Shown here: piece after piece, positions 26,870 through 35,221 of the stretch
Position numbering within the stretch: position 1 is the first letter of the stretch
Layout of the letters: each line of letters starts with the position of its first letter
From: an uncultured Bacteroidales bacterium
Lineage (GTDB): Bacteria > Bacteroidota > Bacteroidia > Bacteroidales > ML635J-15
Length of the DNA stretch: 64,000 nt
Assembly: GCA_905234755.1 (NCBI GenBank)
Contig: CAJOIT010000009.1
Coordinates: 24,793 to 88,792 of the forward strand
Direction: 5' to 3'
Notes under the pieces: model-generated
What the model was told of the DNA's origin: nothing
Seen by the model: the letters and a program-made list of their open reading frames with translations, nothing else
Database searches by the model: none
Position numbers and translations under genes: made by a program

Positions 26870-26877
26870 TATCTTTG
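26870..26877 (+). promoter_or_regulatory. -7 element TATCTTTG for the DUF486 gene
   Basis: TATCTTTG followed by CGC, 20 bases before the ATG at 26898. No good TTTG -33 element is visible at the normal distance. Confidence 0.5.
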
Positions 26878-26897
26878 CGCAATTTTTCATTTTTACG

Positions 26898-27377
26898 ATG
26901 ACTCAAAAGAAACGAAATATGACAGCTGGGATTTGTACCGTATTATTATTGGTAGCATCAAACATATTTATGACTTTCGCCTGGTACGGCAACCTGAAAC
27001 TGCAGCAGATGAACATTTCGACATCGTGGCCGCTGATAGTGATAATATTATGCTCGTGGGGACTTGCATTCTTCGAATACAGCCTGATGATTCCCGCCAA
27101 CCGTCTAGGTTCGCAGATTAACGGCGGACCATTCTCTCTCATGCAGCTGAAAATAATACAAGAAGCAATCTCGCTAACGGTTTTCACGGCCATCGTTGCC
27201 TTGGTTTTCAAGGGCGAACCGATAAAATGGAATCACATCGTGGCATTCGGCTTCATAATATTAGCGGTATTCTTCGCATTCCTCAACACAGGCAAAAGCG
27301 AGCCACCAAAAGACAGCACCGAAATAACCGCAACAACCGAAAATCCTCAACAGTCCGACAGCGACACCAAGCTTTGA
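26898..27377 (+). CDS. DMT-superfamily protein (DUF486)
   Basis: A 159-residue membrane protein with four predicted helices (about residues 10-28, 42-60, 85-105, 112-130) and a hydrophilic Thr/Glu-rich tail. The segment FMTFAWYGNLK, then FEYSLMIPANRLG and LKIIQEAISLTVF, is characteristic of the DUF486 family, a short group within the drug/metabolite transporter superfamily. It presumably dimerises; substrate unknown. The tail (from about residue 136) is longer than usual for the family and is low complexity. Confidence 0.85.
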   Translation: MTQKKRNMTAGICTVLLLVASNIFMTFAWYGNLKLQQMNISTSWPLIVIILCSWGLAFFEYSLMIPANRLGSQINGGPFSLMQLKIIQEAISLTVFTAIVALVFKGEPIKWNHIVAFGFIILAVFFAFLNTGKSEPPKDSTEITATTENPQQSDSDTKL

Positions 27378-27500
27378 CATGGCAAAAAGCCATTCACAGC
27401 ACGAAAAATATCGGTGCTGATTATTAGCAACATACAAAAAAGTTATGAACAACTTGAAAAAACAGGCCGTCAAAAAAGCGGCTATTCCGTCAATATGTAT

Positions 27501-27508
27501 TATTTTTG
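27501..27508 (+). promoter_or_regulatory. -7 element TATTTTTG upstream of parA
   Basis: TATTTTTG 26 bases before the parA ATG at 27534. No convincing -33 box was found. Confidence 0.4.
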
Positions 27509-27533
27509 ACATTTCAATAATTAACGAATTAAA

Positions 27534-28310
27534 ATGGGTAAGATAATAACATTAGCCAACCAGAAAGGTGGCGTAGGGAAAACGACCACCGCAATAAACC
27601 TTGCTGCAAGCCTTGCCGCATTGGAATACAAGGTACTGCTCGTTGACGCCGACCCGCAGGCAAACGCAACATCAGGATTAGGATTCGATGTAAACAACAT
27701 CAGAACAGGACTTTACGATTGTCTTGTAAAGGACGAAGACCCTGAAAAGGTAATACTCACATCCGAAGAACTCGAAGGCTTGTCGGTACTTCCGACCAAC
27801 ATCGACCTTGTTGGTGCAGAAATCGAAATGCTTGAAATGCCAAACCGCGAATTCATACTAAAGAATGTACTCGACAAGGTTCGCGACAAGTATGATTTCA
27901 TCCTCATCGACTGCTCGCCATCGCTCGGAATAATAGTCATAAATGCACTTACCGCCTCCGATTCTGTGCTGATTCCTGTACAATGCGAATACTTTGCACT
28001 CGAAGGTCTTGGCAAACTCCTCAACAGCGTAAGACTCGTGCAGTCAAACCTCAATCCCGACCTTGACATCGAAGGTTTTGTTATGACAATGTACGACAAG
28101 CGCGTAAAAATTTCGGAACAGGTGCTCGACGAAGTAAGGCATCATTTCGACGACATGGTTTTCAATACTATAATACACAGGAATGTAAAACTCAGCGAAG
28201 CTCCAAGCTACGGACAGTCGATTGTAGAATACGATGTCAGCTCAACTGGCGCAATCAACTACATGAACCTCGCAAAGGAACTTCTGCAAAGAAACAATAT
28301 GACCAAGTAA
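27534..28310 (+). CDS. parA: Chromosome partitioning ATPase ParA/Soj
   Basis: A 258-residue Walker-type ATPase that positions replicated origins together with ParB. The deviant Walker A box KGGVGKTTTAINLA is at residues 11-24, with the signature Lys. Walker A' is VLLVDADPQANAT and Walker B is FILIDCSPSLG. It lacks an N-terminal DNA-binding extension, as expected of chromosomal type Ib proteins. parB begins one base after the stop. Start ATG gives the standard MGKIITLANQKGG. Confidence 0.96.
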   Translation: MGKIITLANQKGGVGKTTTAINLAASLAALEYKVLLVDADPQANATSGLGFDVNNIRTGLYDCLVKDEDPEKVILTSEELEGLSVLPTNIDLVGAEIEMLEMPNREFILKNVLDKVRDKYDFILIDCSPSLGIIVINALTASDSVLIPVQCEYFALEGLGKLLNSVRLVQSNLNPDLDIEGFVMTMYDKRVKISEQVLDEVRHHFDDMVFNTIIHRNVKLSEAPSYGQSIVEYDVSSTGAINYMNLAKELLQRNNMTK

Positions 28311-28311
28311 A

Positions 28312-29211
28312 ATGACAGACAAGAAAAACGACAAAAAGAAAAAAAGCGGCCTCGGGCGCGGACTAGGCTCGCTGATACCTGCTGATGCAACAACAATAAG
28401 AAATAGAGCTACTCAGCAAAACGATATTCCAATTGATGCAATCGAAGTCAATCCTTTCCAACCGCGTAAGGCCTTTGACGAAACTGCCTTGCAGGAATTG
28501 GCAGACTCAATAAAGGAACTCGGTGTTATCCAAGCTATTTCCGTAAAGGATATGGGCAATGGAAAATACCAGCTCATTTCTGGAGAACGCCGTCTGCGCG
28601 CATCCAAAATGGCTGGTCTGAAAAAAATTCCAGCATACATCAGAACCGATGTCACCGACCAGTCGATGCTTGAAATGGCTCTTGTAGAGAACATTCAACG
28701 CGAAGACCTCAATGCTATAGAAGTTGCTCAGACATACCAGCAACTCATCGACGAGTGCAAGATGACTCAAGAACAGCTCAGTACACGCGTTGGAAAATCG
28801 CGCTCTGCAATTGCCAACTTCCTGCGTCTGCTCAACCTTCCGCCAAAGATCCAGACTGGCATCCGCGACGAGAAGATTTCGATGGGACACGCCCGCGCAC
28901 TTCTCGGTGCAAAGGACGAGGAAACCATGCTCATGATTTACGACCAGATTCTGAAATACGACTTCTCTGTTCGCAAAGTCGAGGAAATCATAAAGGAATA
29001 CACTGGCGGAAAAGCAGAAAAGAAAGAAAAGAAAAAAGTGCTTGCCACCAACGAGGACTACGCATTGCTACAGAAAAGCCTGTCGAACCGCTTCGCTACC
29101 GATGTGGAACTCAAGCGCAACACGAAAGGCAAAGGCAAAATTGTGATTCCATTCAAGAATGACAGCGATTTTGAACGCATAATTGCAATTCTCGACAAGT
29201 TGAACTCATAG
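28312..29211 (+). CDS. parB: Chromosome partitioning protein ParB/Spo0J
   Basis: A 299-residue centromere-binding CTPase partner of ParA. A basic GLGRGLGSLIP box at residues 12-22 should stimulate ParA ATPase. The N-terminal domain has NPFQPRKAFD and the CTP-binding GERRLRASKMAGL. The helix-turn-helix core is LSTRVGKSRSAIANFLRLL, and LVENIQREDLNAIE precedes it. A Lys-rich linker leads to the C-terminal dimer domain. No parS copy was recognised in the window. Co-transcribed with parA. Confidence 0.96.
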   Translation: MTDKKNDKKKKSGLGRGLGSLIPADATTIRNRATQQNDIPIDAIEVNPFQPRKAFDETALQELADSIKELGVIQAISVKDMGNGKYQLISGERRLRASKMAGLKKIPAYIRTDVTDQSMLEMALVENIQREDLNAIEVAQTYQQLIDECKMTQEQLSTRVGKSRSAIANFLRLLNLPPKIQTGIRDEKISMGHARALLGAKDEETMLMIYDQILKYDFSVRKVEEIIKEYTGGKAEKKEKKKVLATNEDYALLQKSLSNRFATDVELKRNTKGKGKIVIPFKNDSDFERIIAILDKLNS

Positions 29212-29220
29212 AATACCACA

Positions 29221-29772
29221 TTGAGCAGTGCCGTAAAAATATTGCTGATTATCGTACTGACTTTCATGGTTTCATGTGCAAATGCCCAAATCGACACATT
29301 AAGCAGAGAGCAAGTCAAGGCAAAGGAAAAAGTCCATTCTCCGAAAACAGCAACTCTCCTTGCTTTGGTGCCAGGTGCAGGGCAAGCATACAATCGCAAA
29401 TACTGGAAAATGCCTATTGTATATGCTTCAATGGGAACATGCATTTACTTTGCAATAAGTAACCAAAAAGAATTCAAAAGATTCAAGAACGCCTACATGC
29501 AACGCGACAATGGAGAACATGATGAATTTTACGGAATACTTTCACAAGAGGCTATTCTGAACAACATGGACAGAAACCGTACCATACGCGACTACATGCT
29601 TGCCGGCACAATATTGCTTTATGCCCTGCAAATAGTTGATGCAACGGTAGATGCACACCTTTTCTACTTCGATGTCGGCGACAACCTTTCGGCTCGCTTT
29701 TATCCGCAAACTTTTAATACTGCTTATACCAGGACTCCAATTCTTGGCGTAGGCTGTTCATTAAACTTTTAG
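29221..29772 (+). CDS. DUF5683 family secreted/membrane protein
   Basis: A 183-residue envelope protein. No ATG fits, so translation probably starts at TTG 29221, which begins a hydrophobic signal segment ending VSCANAQ. SPKTATLLALVPGAGQAYNRKYWKMPIVYA is the hallmark of DUF5683, followed by two short hydrophobic stretches and a barrel-like C-terminus. In many Bacteroidetes this gene sits between parB and a lytic transglycosylase, as here. Function unknown; its place suggests a link to cell-wall growth or division. Confidence 0.82.
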   Translation: MSSAVKILLIIVLTFMVSCANAQIDTLSREQVKAKEKVHSPKTATLLALVPGAGQAYNRKYWKMPIVYASMGTCIYFAISNQKEFKRFKNAYMQRDNGEHDEFYGILSQEAILNNMDRNRTIRDYMLAGTILLYALQIVDATVDAHLFYFDVGDNLSARFYPQTFNTAYTRTPILGVGCSLNF

Positions 29773-29775
29773 CCC

Positions 29776-31263
29776 ATGAAAAAGACAATACTGCTGACCT
29801 TCATATTATTGCTCGCCGGACTGCTTAATGCACAAGATGCCGATACAAGCACAAGCAACGACAGAAAGAGAACTTTCGACATGGTTGACAGCCTCGAAGT
29901 TTTCTTGAAGCAGTGGTACTACTATACTGGACGCGATACCGTATGCTACTTGGAAGACAACGACAGAACATACTTCGACACCGACCTGCCCGATTCCATA
30001 TTCAAGGAGCGCGTTGAAAGGATTGCCACACCAATAAATGTTGTCTACAACGCAAATGTACAGAAATACATAGACAAGTATGTGAAGCGTGGTCACAAAC
30101 TAGCGCCGAAACTGCTCGGACTTTCGCACCAGTATTTCCCAATGTTTGAAGAAAAACTTGATGCATACGGCATTCCCTTGGAACTGAAATACTTGTCGGT
30201 AATAGAATCGGCACTCAACCCAAAGGCCAAATCCCCAGCTGGAGCAGTTGGACTTTGGCAGTTTATGTATAAGACAGGTCTTAACATGGGACTTGAAATT
30301 ACCTCATACATTGACGAAAGAATGGATCCCGAAAAGTCAACCGATGCCGCATGCCGTTACCTTAAATTATTATATACGACATACAACGACTGGACTCTGG
30401 CTCTCGCCGCATACAACGCAGGACCTGGCAGAATCAACGGTGCAATGAAGCGCTCGGGCAAATCTACCTACTGGGAAATTTACCCCTACCTGCCCGAAGA
30501 AACTCGCAACTATGTGCCAGGCTTCATCGCAATGATGTACATGTTCGAATATCACCAGTTGCATAATTTCAAGCCAGAAAAGATTGATTTCTACGAAGAC
30601 ATTGACACAGTAATGATAAAAGAGCAACTTCATTTCGCACAACTCGACTCTGTTCTCGGAATCCCTGTCGAAGAAACTCGCGAACTCAATCCTCAGTACA
30701 AGCTCGACATCGTTCCTGCAATTACACAATACTATCCTTTAAAGATGCAGCGAAAATACATCAATAAGTTCATGGAATTAGAAGATTCTATTTACCATTT
30801 CCAAGATTCGTTGATGTTCAACAAGCAAAAAATCAATCAGGCAATAGCAAATAGCAAATACGGTGTACCCTCAGGGCAACCATCTGGCACAAACGCAACC
30901 ATATATACTGTAAGATCAGGCGATGTACTTGGCAGTATTGCAAAAAGATACGGAGTTACCGTTGCAAACATCAAGAGCTGGAACGGACTTTACAGCGACA
31001 AGCTTCAAATTGGTCAGAAACTGAAAATTTACACTCGTGGCAGTGCTCCAAAAACGACTACAAACACATCAAGCACTCCAGCTAGCACAACACCTCAGAA
31101 ACTCGACCCAGCATACGAATACTATACTGTACAGCAGGGCGATACTCCAGCAAAAATTGCAGCAAAATACAACGGCGTTTCCGCCAGCGACATAATCAAC
31201 CTCAACGGAATCGACCCGTCAAAATTAAGAGTAGGACAAAAATTAAAGATTAGGAAAAAATAA
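29776..31263 (+). CDS. mltD: Membrane-bound lytic murein transglycosylase D with two LysM domains
   Basis: A 495-residue periplasmic muramidase that cleaves peptidoglycan glycan strands with formation of 1,6-anhydromuramic ends. Signal peptide at residues 1-19 (ends LLNAQ). The SLT domain has the catalytic Glu in YLSVIESALNPKAKS and the following AGAVGLWQFM, then LALAAYNAGPGRINGAM. Two C-terminal LysM repeats (IYTVRSGDVLGSIAKRYGV and YYTVQQGDTPAKIAAKYNG) bind glycan. A Thr/Ser-rich linker separates them. Starts three bases after the DUF5683 stop, so it is in the parAB transcription unit. Confidence 0.95.
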   Translation: MKKTILLTFILLLAGLLNAQDADTSTSNDRKRTFDMVDSLEVFLKQWYYYTGRDTVCYLEDNDRTYFDTDLPDSIFKERVERIATPINVVYNANVQKYIDKYVKRGHKLAPKLLGLSHQYFPMFEEKLDAYGIPLELKYLSVIESALNPKAKSPAGAVGLWQFMYKTGLNMGLEITSYIDERMDPEKSTDAACRYLKLLYTTYNDWTLALAAYNAGPGRINGAMKRSGKSTYWEIYPYLPEETRNYVPGFIAMMYMFEYHQLHNFKPEKIDFYEDIDTVMIKEQLHFAQLDSVLGIPVEETRELNPQYKLDIVPAITQYYPLKMQRKYINKFMELEDSIYHFQDSLMFNKQKINQAIANSKYGVPSGQPSGTNATIYTVRSGDVLGSIAKRYGVTVANIKSWNGLYSDKLQIGQKLKIYTRGSAPKTTTNTSSTPASTTPQKLDPAYEYYTVQQGDTPAKIAAKYNGVSASDIINLNGIDPSKLRVGQKLKIRKK

Positions 31264-31268
31264 AAGAT

Positions 31269-32240
31269 ATGAAAAACATTGCAGTATTGGCAGGTGGCTA
31301 CACCTCTGAACGACAGATTAGCCTCAATTCCGGAAACCAGATTTACCTGAATCTTGACAGGAGTTTTTACAACCCTTACCTCATCGATGTTAGAAAGGAA
31401 GGTCTTTTCTGCATGTTAGGTGGCAAGGAATACAAAGTTGATATCAATAGCTTCTCGGCAGACATCGAAGGCGTGCCGACAAAATTCGACTATGCCTACT
31501 TAGCTCTACACGGTTCACCGGGTGAAGATGGAAAAATACAGGCAGTCCTTGATATTCTCGGAATTCCATATTCCGCCTGCGATGCATTCTCTTCAATGGT
31601 AACACTCAACAAGATTGCTGCAAAGAAATTGCTAGCAGACGAAGGCATTGCAATGGCTAAGATGGCTATTATTCGTGGAGAAAATCCGTTTGATGTTGAC
31701 GAAATAGTTGAAAAAGTCGGATTGCCATGCTTTGTAAAGCCCGCAACTGCAGGTTCTAGTTTCGGTGTAACAAAAGTTTACGAAAAGGACAAATTCATTG
31801 ATGCAATAAATTTGGCTCGTACCGAAGACACAACAATAATTGTGGAAGAGTTCATTAAAGGTGTAGAAGTTTCGTGTGGAATATTGAAAACTCCAGATTA
31901 TGAAAAAGTCTTTCCGATAACAGAAATCTCCACCAAAAACGACTATTTCGACACCGAAGCAAAATATACACCCGGACTTACCAACGAAATCACACCCGCC
32001 CGCATTAGCGAAGAAGAAACTCGCATGGTACAGGAAGCAACATCACGCATTTACGATATTATAGGTTGCAGTGGAATTGTTCGTATCGACTTCATTATCA
32101 AGGAAGGAATACCTTATTTCATCGAGGTGAACTCCATCCCTGGAATGAGTGCAGAAAGCATTGTTCCAAAGCAGATACGCACAATGGGTGAAAATATAAC
32201 CGACATTCTAACAAAAGTAATAGAATCAAAGCTTAAATAA
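31269..32240 (+). CDS. ddl: D-alanine--D-alanine ligase
   Basis: A 323-residue ATP-grasp ligase making D-Ala-D-Ala for peptidoglycan precursors. Motifs: VLAGGYTSERQISLNSG at the start, LHGSPGEDGKIQ, PCFVKPATAGSSFGVTKV (ATP and substrate loop), ELEV-equivalent VEEFIKGVEVSCGIL, and RIDFIIKEG...IEVNSIPGMS with the Mg ligands. It is slightly shorter than the E. coli enzymes but complete. Directly follows mltD and precedes a nitroreductase gene by one base. Confidence 0.95.
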   Translation: MKNIAVLAGGYTSERQISLNSGNQIYLNLDRSFYNPYLIDVRKEGLFCMLGGKEYKVDINSFSADIEGVPTKFDYAYLALHGSPGEDGKIQAVLDILGIPYSACDAFSSMVTLNKIAAKKLLADEGIAMAKMAIIRGENPFDVDEIVEKVGLPCFVKPATAGSSFGVTKVYEKDKFIDAINLARTEDTTIIVEEFIKGVEVSCGILKTPDYEKVFPITEISTKNDYFDTEAKYTPGLTNEITPARISEEETRMVQEATSRIYDIIGCSGIVRIDFIIKEGIPYFIEVNSIPGMSAESIVPKQIRTMGENITDILTKVIESKLK

Positions 32241-32241
32241 T

Positions 32242-32991
32242 ATGGTAAAGGAAATTTTCGACCATGTATCGGTAAGGGAATATGCCGACAAGGAAATTCC
32301 CGAAGATGTTCTCAACAAGGTTCTTAATGCCGCTTCAAGAGCATCTAATACTGGCAATATGCAGATATACAGCATAATTGTCAACACTGACAAGGAAATG
32401 ATAGCAAAGTTGGCTCCTACACATTTCTGCCAGCCGGCAATAACAAACGCCAAGGCAGTGCTGACATTCTGCGCCGACATCAACCGCTTCAAAATCTGGT
32501 GCAAGAACAGAAATGCCGAAGCAGGTTTCGACAATTTCCTTACCTTCATGACTGCTGCAACCGATGCAATAATAGCAGCACAAAACGCCTGCCTCGAAGC
32601 CGAAAGCAACGGTCTTGGCATCTGCTACCTTGGAACGGTAATCTACAATGCCGATAAAATCATTGAAATACTGAAACTTCCCAAAGGAGTAGTTCCAGTT
32701 GCAACCGTAACGATGGGCTATCCGAAGCAGCATCTACCGCTTACTGAACGACTTCCGCTAGAAGCCATCGTTCATCGCGAGACCTACCATGATTTCAGTG
32801 CTACCGACATTGACAAAATTTACGCTGAAACAGAAAACTTGGAATCGAACAAAAAATTTGTTGCAGAGAACAATAAGGAAACGCTTGCTCAAGTTTTTAC
32901 CGATGTAAGATACACCAAGGCAGGAAACGAACAGGCTTCTGCCTGCTTACTAAATGTGCTGAAACAACAAGGATTTTTGCCTAATGAATAA
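32242..32991 (+). CDS. Nitroreductase family protein (NfsA-like)
   Basis: A 249-residue flavoprotein of the nitroreductase superfamily. The N-terminal HVSVREYADKEIPEDVLNKVL holds the Arg that contacts FMN phosphate; ASRASNTGNMQ corresponds to the second FMN loop, and AAQNACLEAESNGLGICYLGTV is the conserved central helix. A C-terminal extension as in NfsA-type oxygen-insensitive nitroreductases is present. It probably reduces quinones or nitro compounds with NAD(P)H; the physiological substrate is unknown. Its stop overlaps the next gene by eight bases. Confidence 0.88.
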   Translation: MVKEIFDHVSVREYADKEIPEDVLNKVLNAASRASNTGNMQIYSIIVNTDKEMIAKLAPTHFCQPAITNAKAVLTFCADINRFKIWCKNRNAEAGFDNFLTFMTAATDAIIAAQNACLEAESNGLGICYLGTVIYNADKIIEILKLPKGVVPVATVTMGYPKQHLPLTERLPLEAIVHRETYHDFSATDIDKIYAETENLESNKKFVAENNKETLAQVFTDVRYTKAGNEQASACLLNVLKQQGFLPNE

Positions 32992-33643
32992 ACAAATACT
33001 GCTTACTATATTATTTGCCGTAGCATCGCTGATGCTTGTCGCACAAACCGACAATACAACGCCTCGTGCAACCAAGGAGAAGTCGAAATACGACAAGATG
33101 TTCAGCGAGGTACAGTATGGCGACAAGATATACAAGCAAGGTAGTAACTGGCTTACATTTGGCATGGGCGTAAGCTACAAGATAAACTACGAACCCTCCT
33201 ACGAAAAAGGTCTAAACCGCACAATGGCTCTCGCCTATCATTTCCGATACAAAGCAGTATATTTCAATGTTGGCTGGCATTTCTCCGGCGAAAATTTCTT
33301 CTTTGAAAGCTGGTACAACCCAGATTTGAGAGGCCTTAGGTCTATGCGTCAGCTCAACGATTTCCATGCAGGAGCAGGACTTCGCTTCGAGGACAGATGG
33401 TACAATTTCGCATTCTTCATAGGTCCTTGCTGGGCAATCGCATGGGTACAACACCCCGACATTCCAACAGGCTCAATTATTAAGAACACGATTGGCGGTC
33501 ATGTCGAAGTACAAACTACATTCAAGTTCCTATACGATATGGGAATTGGTGTTTCGCTGTTCGGCAGTTTCAACAAATACTATCAAGTAATTGGCGTTCA
33601 AGGACATTTCTATTTCTCTGGAGCATACAAAATGAGATACTAA
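32984..33643 (+). CDS. Outer-membrane beta-barrel-like protein of unknown function
   Basis: A 219-residue exported protein with a signal peptide ending at LMLVAQ (about residue 21). The mature part is rich in alternating aromatic and polar residues (LAYHFRYKAVYFNVGWHFSG, WYNFAFFIGPCWAIAW) and ends in a Tyr (KMRY), consistent with an outer-membrane barrel. I do not recognise a named family. It overlaps the nitroreductase stop by eight bases (ATGAATAA), so it is translationally coupled. Confidence 0.75.
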   Translation: MNKQILLTILFAVASLMLVAQTDNTTPRATKEKSKYDKMFSEVQYGDKIYKQGSNWLTFGMGVSYKINYEPSYEKGLNRTMALAYHFRYKAVYFNVGWHFSGENFFFESWYNPDLRGLRSMRQLNDFHAGAGLRFEDRWYNFAFFIGPCWAIAWVQHPDIPTGSIIKNTIGGHVEVQTTFKFLYDMGIGVSLFGSFNKYYQVIGVQGHFYFSGAYKMRY

Positions 33644-33666
33644 AACATTTAACAAACAATAAAATT

Positions 33667-35034
33667 ATGACTTACATTAAAGATTATATCAAGGAAAACA
33701 GGGAAAGGTTCTTCGAAGAACTTTTCGGTTTGATTCGCATTCCGTCAATAAGTTCGGAAGCATCGCACAAGTCGGACATGATAAAGTGCGCAGAACATTG
33801 GAAATACTTGCTCAAGCAGGCTGGCGTTGACAAGGCAGAAGTTATGCCAACCAAAGGGAATCCAATCGTTTACGGTGAAAAGATTATCGACCCATCAAAG
33901 CCAACAGTAATAGTTTATGGACACTACGATGTTATGCCAGTTGACCCGATAGAGCTTTGGAAAACAGAACCTTTTGAACCAGTTATCAAGGAAGGTAAGA
34001 TTTGGGCTCGTGGCGCAGATGATGACAAAGGTCAGAGTTTCATGCACGCAAAAGCATTCGAACTTATGGTAAAAACCAAGACCTTGCCATGCAATGTTAA
34101 GTTCATGCTCGAAGGCGAGGAAGAAATCGGTTCTCCGAGCCTTACCGAATGGTGCGCAGAACAGAAAGACCTGCTCAAAGGCGATGTTATCCTTGTTTCC
34201 GATACAGGAATGATAGCATCTGACATCCCGAGCATTACCACAGGACTTCGCGGTTTGGCATACTGGGAAGTTGAAGTTACCGGTCCCGACCACGACCTTC
34301 ACAGCGGAATTTTCGGCGGTGCAGTAGCAAATCCTATCAATGTGCTCTGCAAGATGATTGCCGAACTTCACGATGAAAACGGCAAGATTACAATACCGGG
34401 ATTCTACGATGATGTTCTGGAAGTTTCGGCAGAGGAAAGAGAACTCCTTGCAGGAAAGCCATTTAACGAGGATGACTACAAGAAGGCAATAAGTGTAAAA
34501 GCACTCAAAGGCGAAAATGGCTTCACGACTTGCGAACGCACTGGCATCCGTCCGTGCTTGGATGTTTGCGGAATTTGGGGTGGCTACACAGGCGAAGGCT
34601 CAAAGACTGTACTTCCATCGAAGGCATTTGCAAAAATTTCGACCCGCCTTGTTCCAAATCAGGACCACAAGAAGATTGCACAGCTTTTCAAGGAATACTT
34701 CGAGAAGATTGCTCCGGAATATGTAAAGGTAGAGGTTCGTCCTTTGCACGGCGGACAAGGCTATGTTTGCCCGATTGACCTTCCTGCATACAAGGCAGCA
34801 GAAAAGGCTTACATTGAAGTATTCGGCAAACGCCCGATTCCGGTTCGCAGCGGCGGAAGTATTCCTATCATCTCGCGTTTCGAGGAAGTGCTTGGCATAA
34901 AGTCAATCCTTATGGGATTTGGCCTTGAATCGGATGCAATACATTCGCCAAACGAGAATTATCCTGTTGAGAATTTCCTTAAGGGAATCGAGACTATTCC
35001 GTTGTTTTACAAGTATTTTGCAGAGATGAAATAA
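33667..35034 (+). CDS. M20 family dipeptidase/deacylase
   Basis: A 455-residue zinc peptidase of family M20 (dipeptidase or related aminoacyl hydrolase). First metal site VYGHYDVMP; DDDKGQ with the bridging Asp follows; catalytic Glu pair in LEGEEEIGS; then VSDTGM, a lid domain with DHDLHSGIFGG, and the last His in FGLESDAIHSPNENY. It has no signal peptide, so it is cytoplasmic. The layout matches the CNDP-like dipeptidases common in Bacteroidetes. Last gene before a strong terminator. Confidence 0.93.
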   Translation: MTYIKDYIKENRERFFEELFGLIRIPSISSEASHKSDMIKCAEHWKYLLKQAGVDKAEVMPTKGNPIVYGEKIIDPSKPTVIVYGHYDVMPVDPIELWKTEPFEPVIKEGKIWARGADDDKGQSFMHAKAFELMVKTKTLPCNVKFMLEGEEEIGSPSLTEWCAEQKDLLKGDVILVSDTGMIASDIPSITTGLRGLAYWEVEVTGPDHDLHSGIFGGAVANPINVLCKMIAELHDENGKITIPGFYDDVLEVSAEERELLAGKPFNEDDYKKAISVKALKGENGFTTCERTGIRPCLDVCGIWGGYTGEGSKTVLPSKAFAKISTRLVPNQDHKKIAQLFKEYFEKIAPEYVKVEVRPLHGGQGYVCPIDLPAYKAAEKAYIEVFGKRPIPVRSGGSIPIISRFEEVLGIKSILMGFGLESDAIHSPNENYPVENFLKGIETIPLFYKYFAEMK

Positions 35035-35054
35035 TTTATTGACAAACAAACTAC

Positions 35055-35083
35055 AGGGCTGTCGACCAAAGGCAGCCCTTTTT
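35055..35083 (+). terminator. Terminator after the M20 peptidase gene
   Basis: AGGGCTG (35055-35061) pairs with CAGCCCT (35073-35079) and is followed by TTTTT. It closes the run that starts at parA. Confidence 0.85.
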
Positions 35084-35221
35084 GTCTGGGCATATACAAT
35101 TCTTAAATATTTCCATAACCAATGTTAAAGATTTTTTAAACTGTTGCACTCGAGAAAAAATCAAGGTTTTTGGCACAATTTTTATAACTTTACAAACTGA
35201 ACAAATTAAAAATTTACGGTT

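Noticed and set aside
27534..29211. Plasmid-type partition module
   Set aside because: parA lacks the N-terminal DNA-binding extension and is followed by the DUF5683-mltD context typical of the chromosome.
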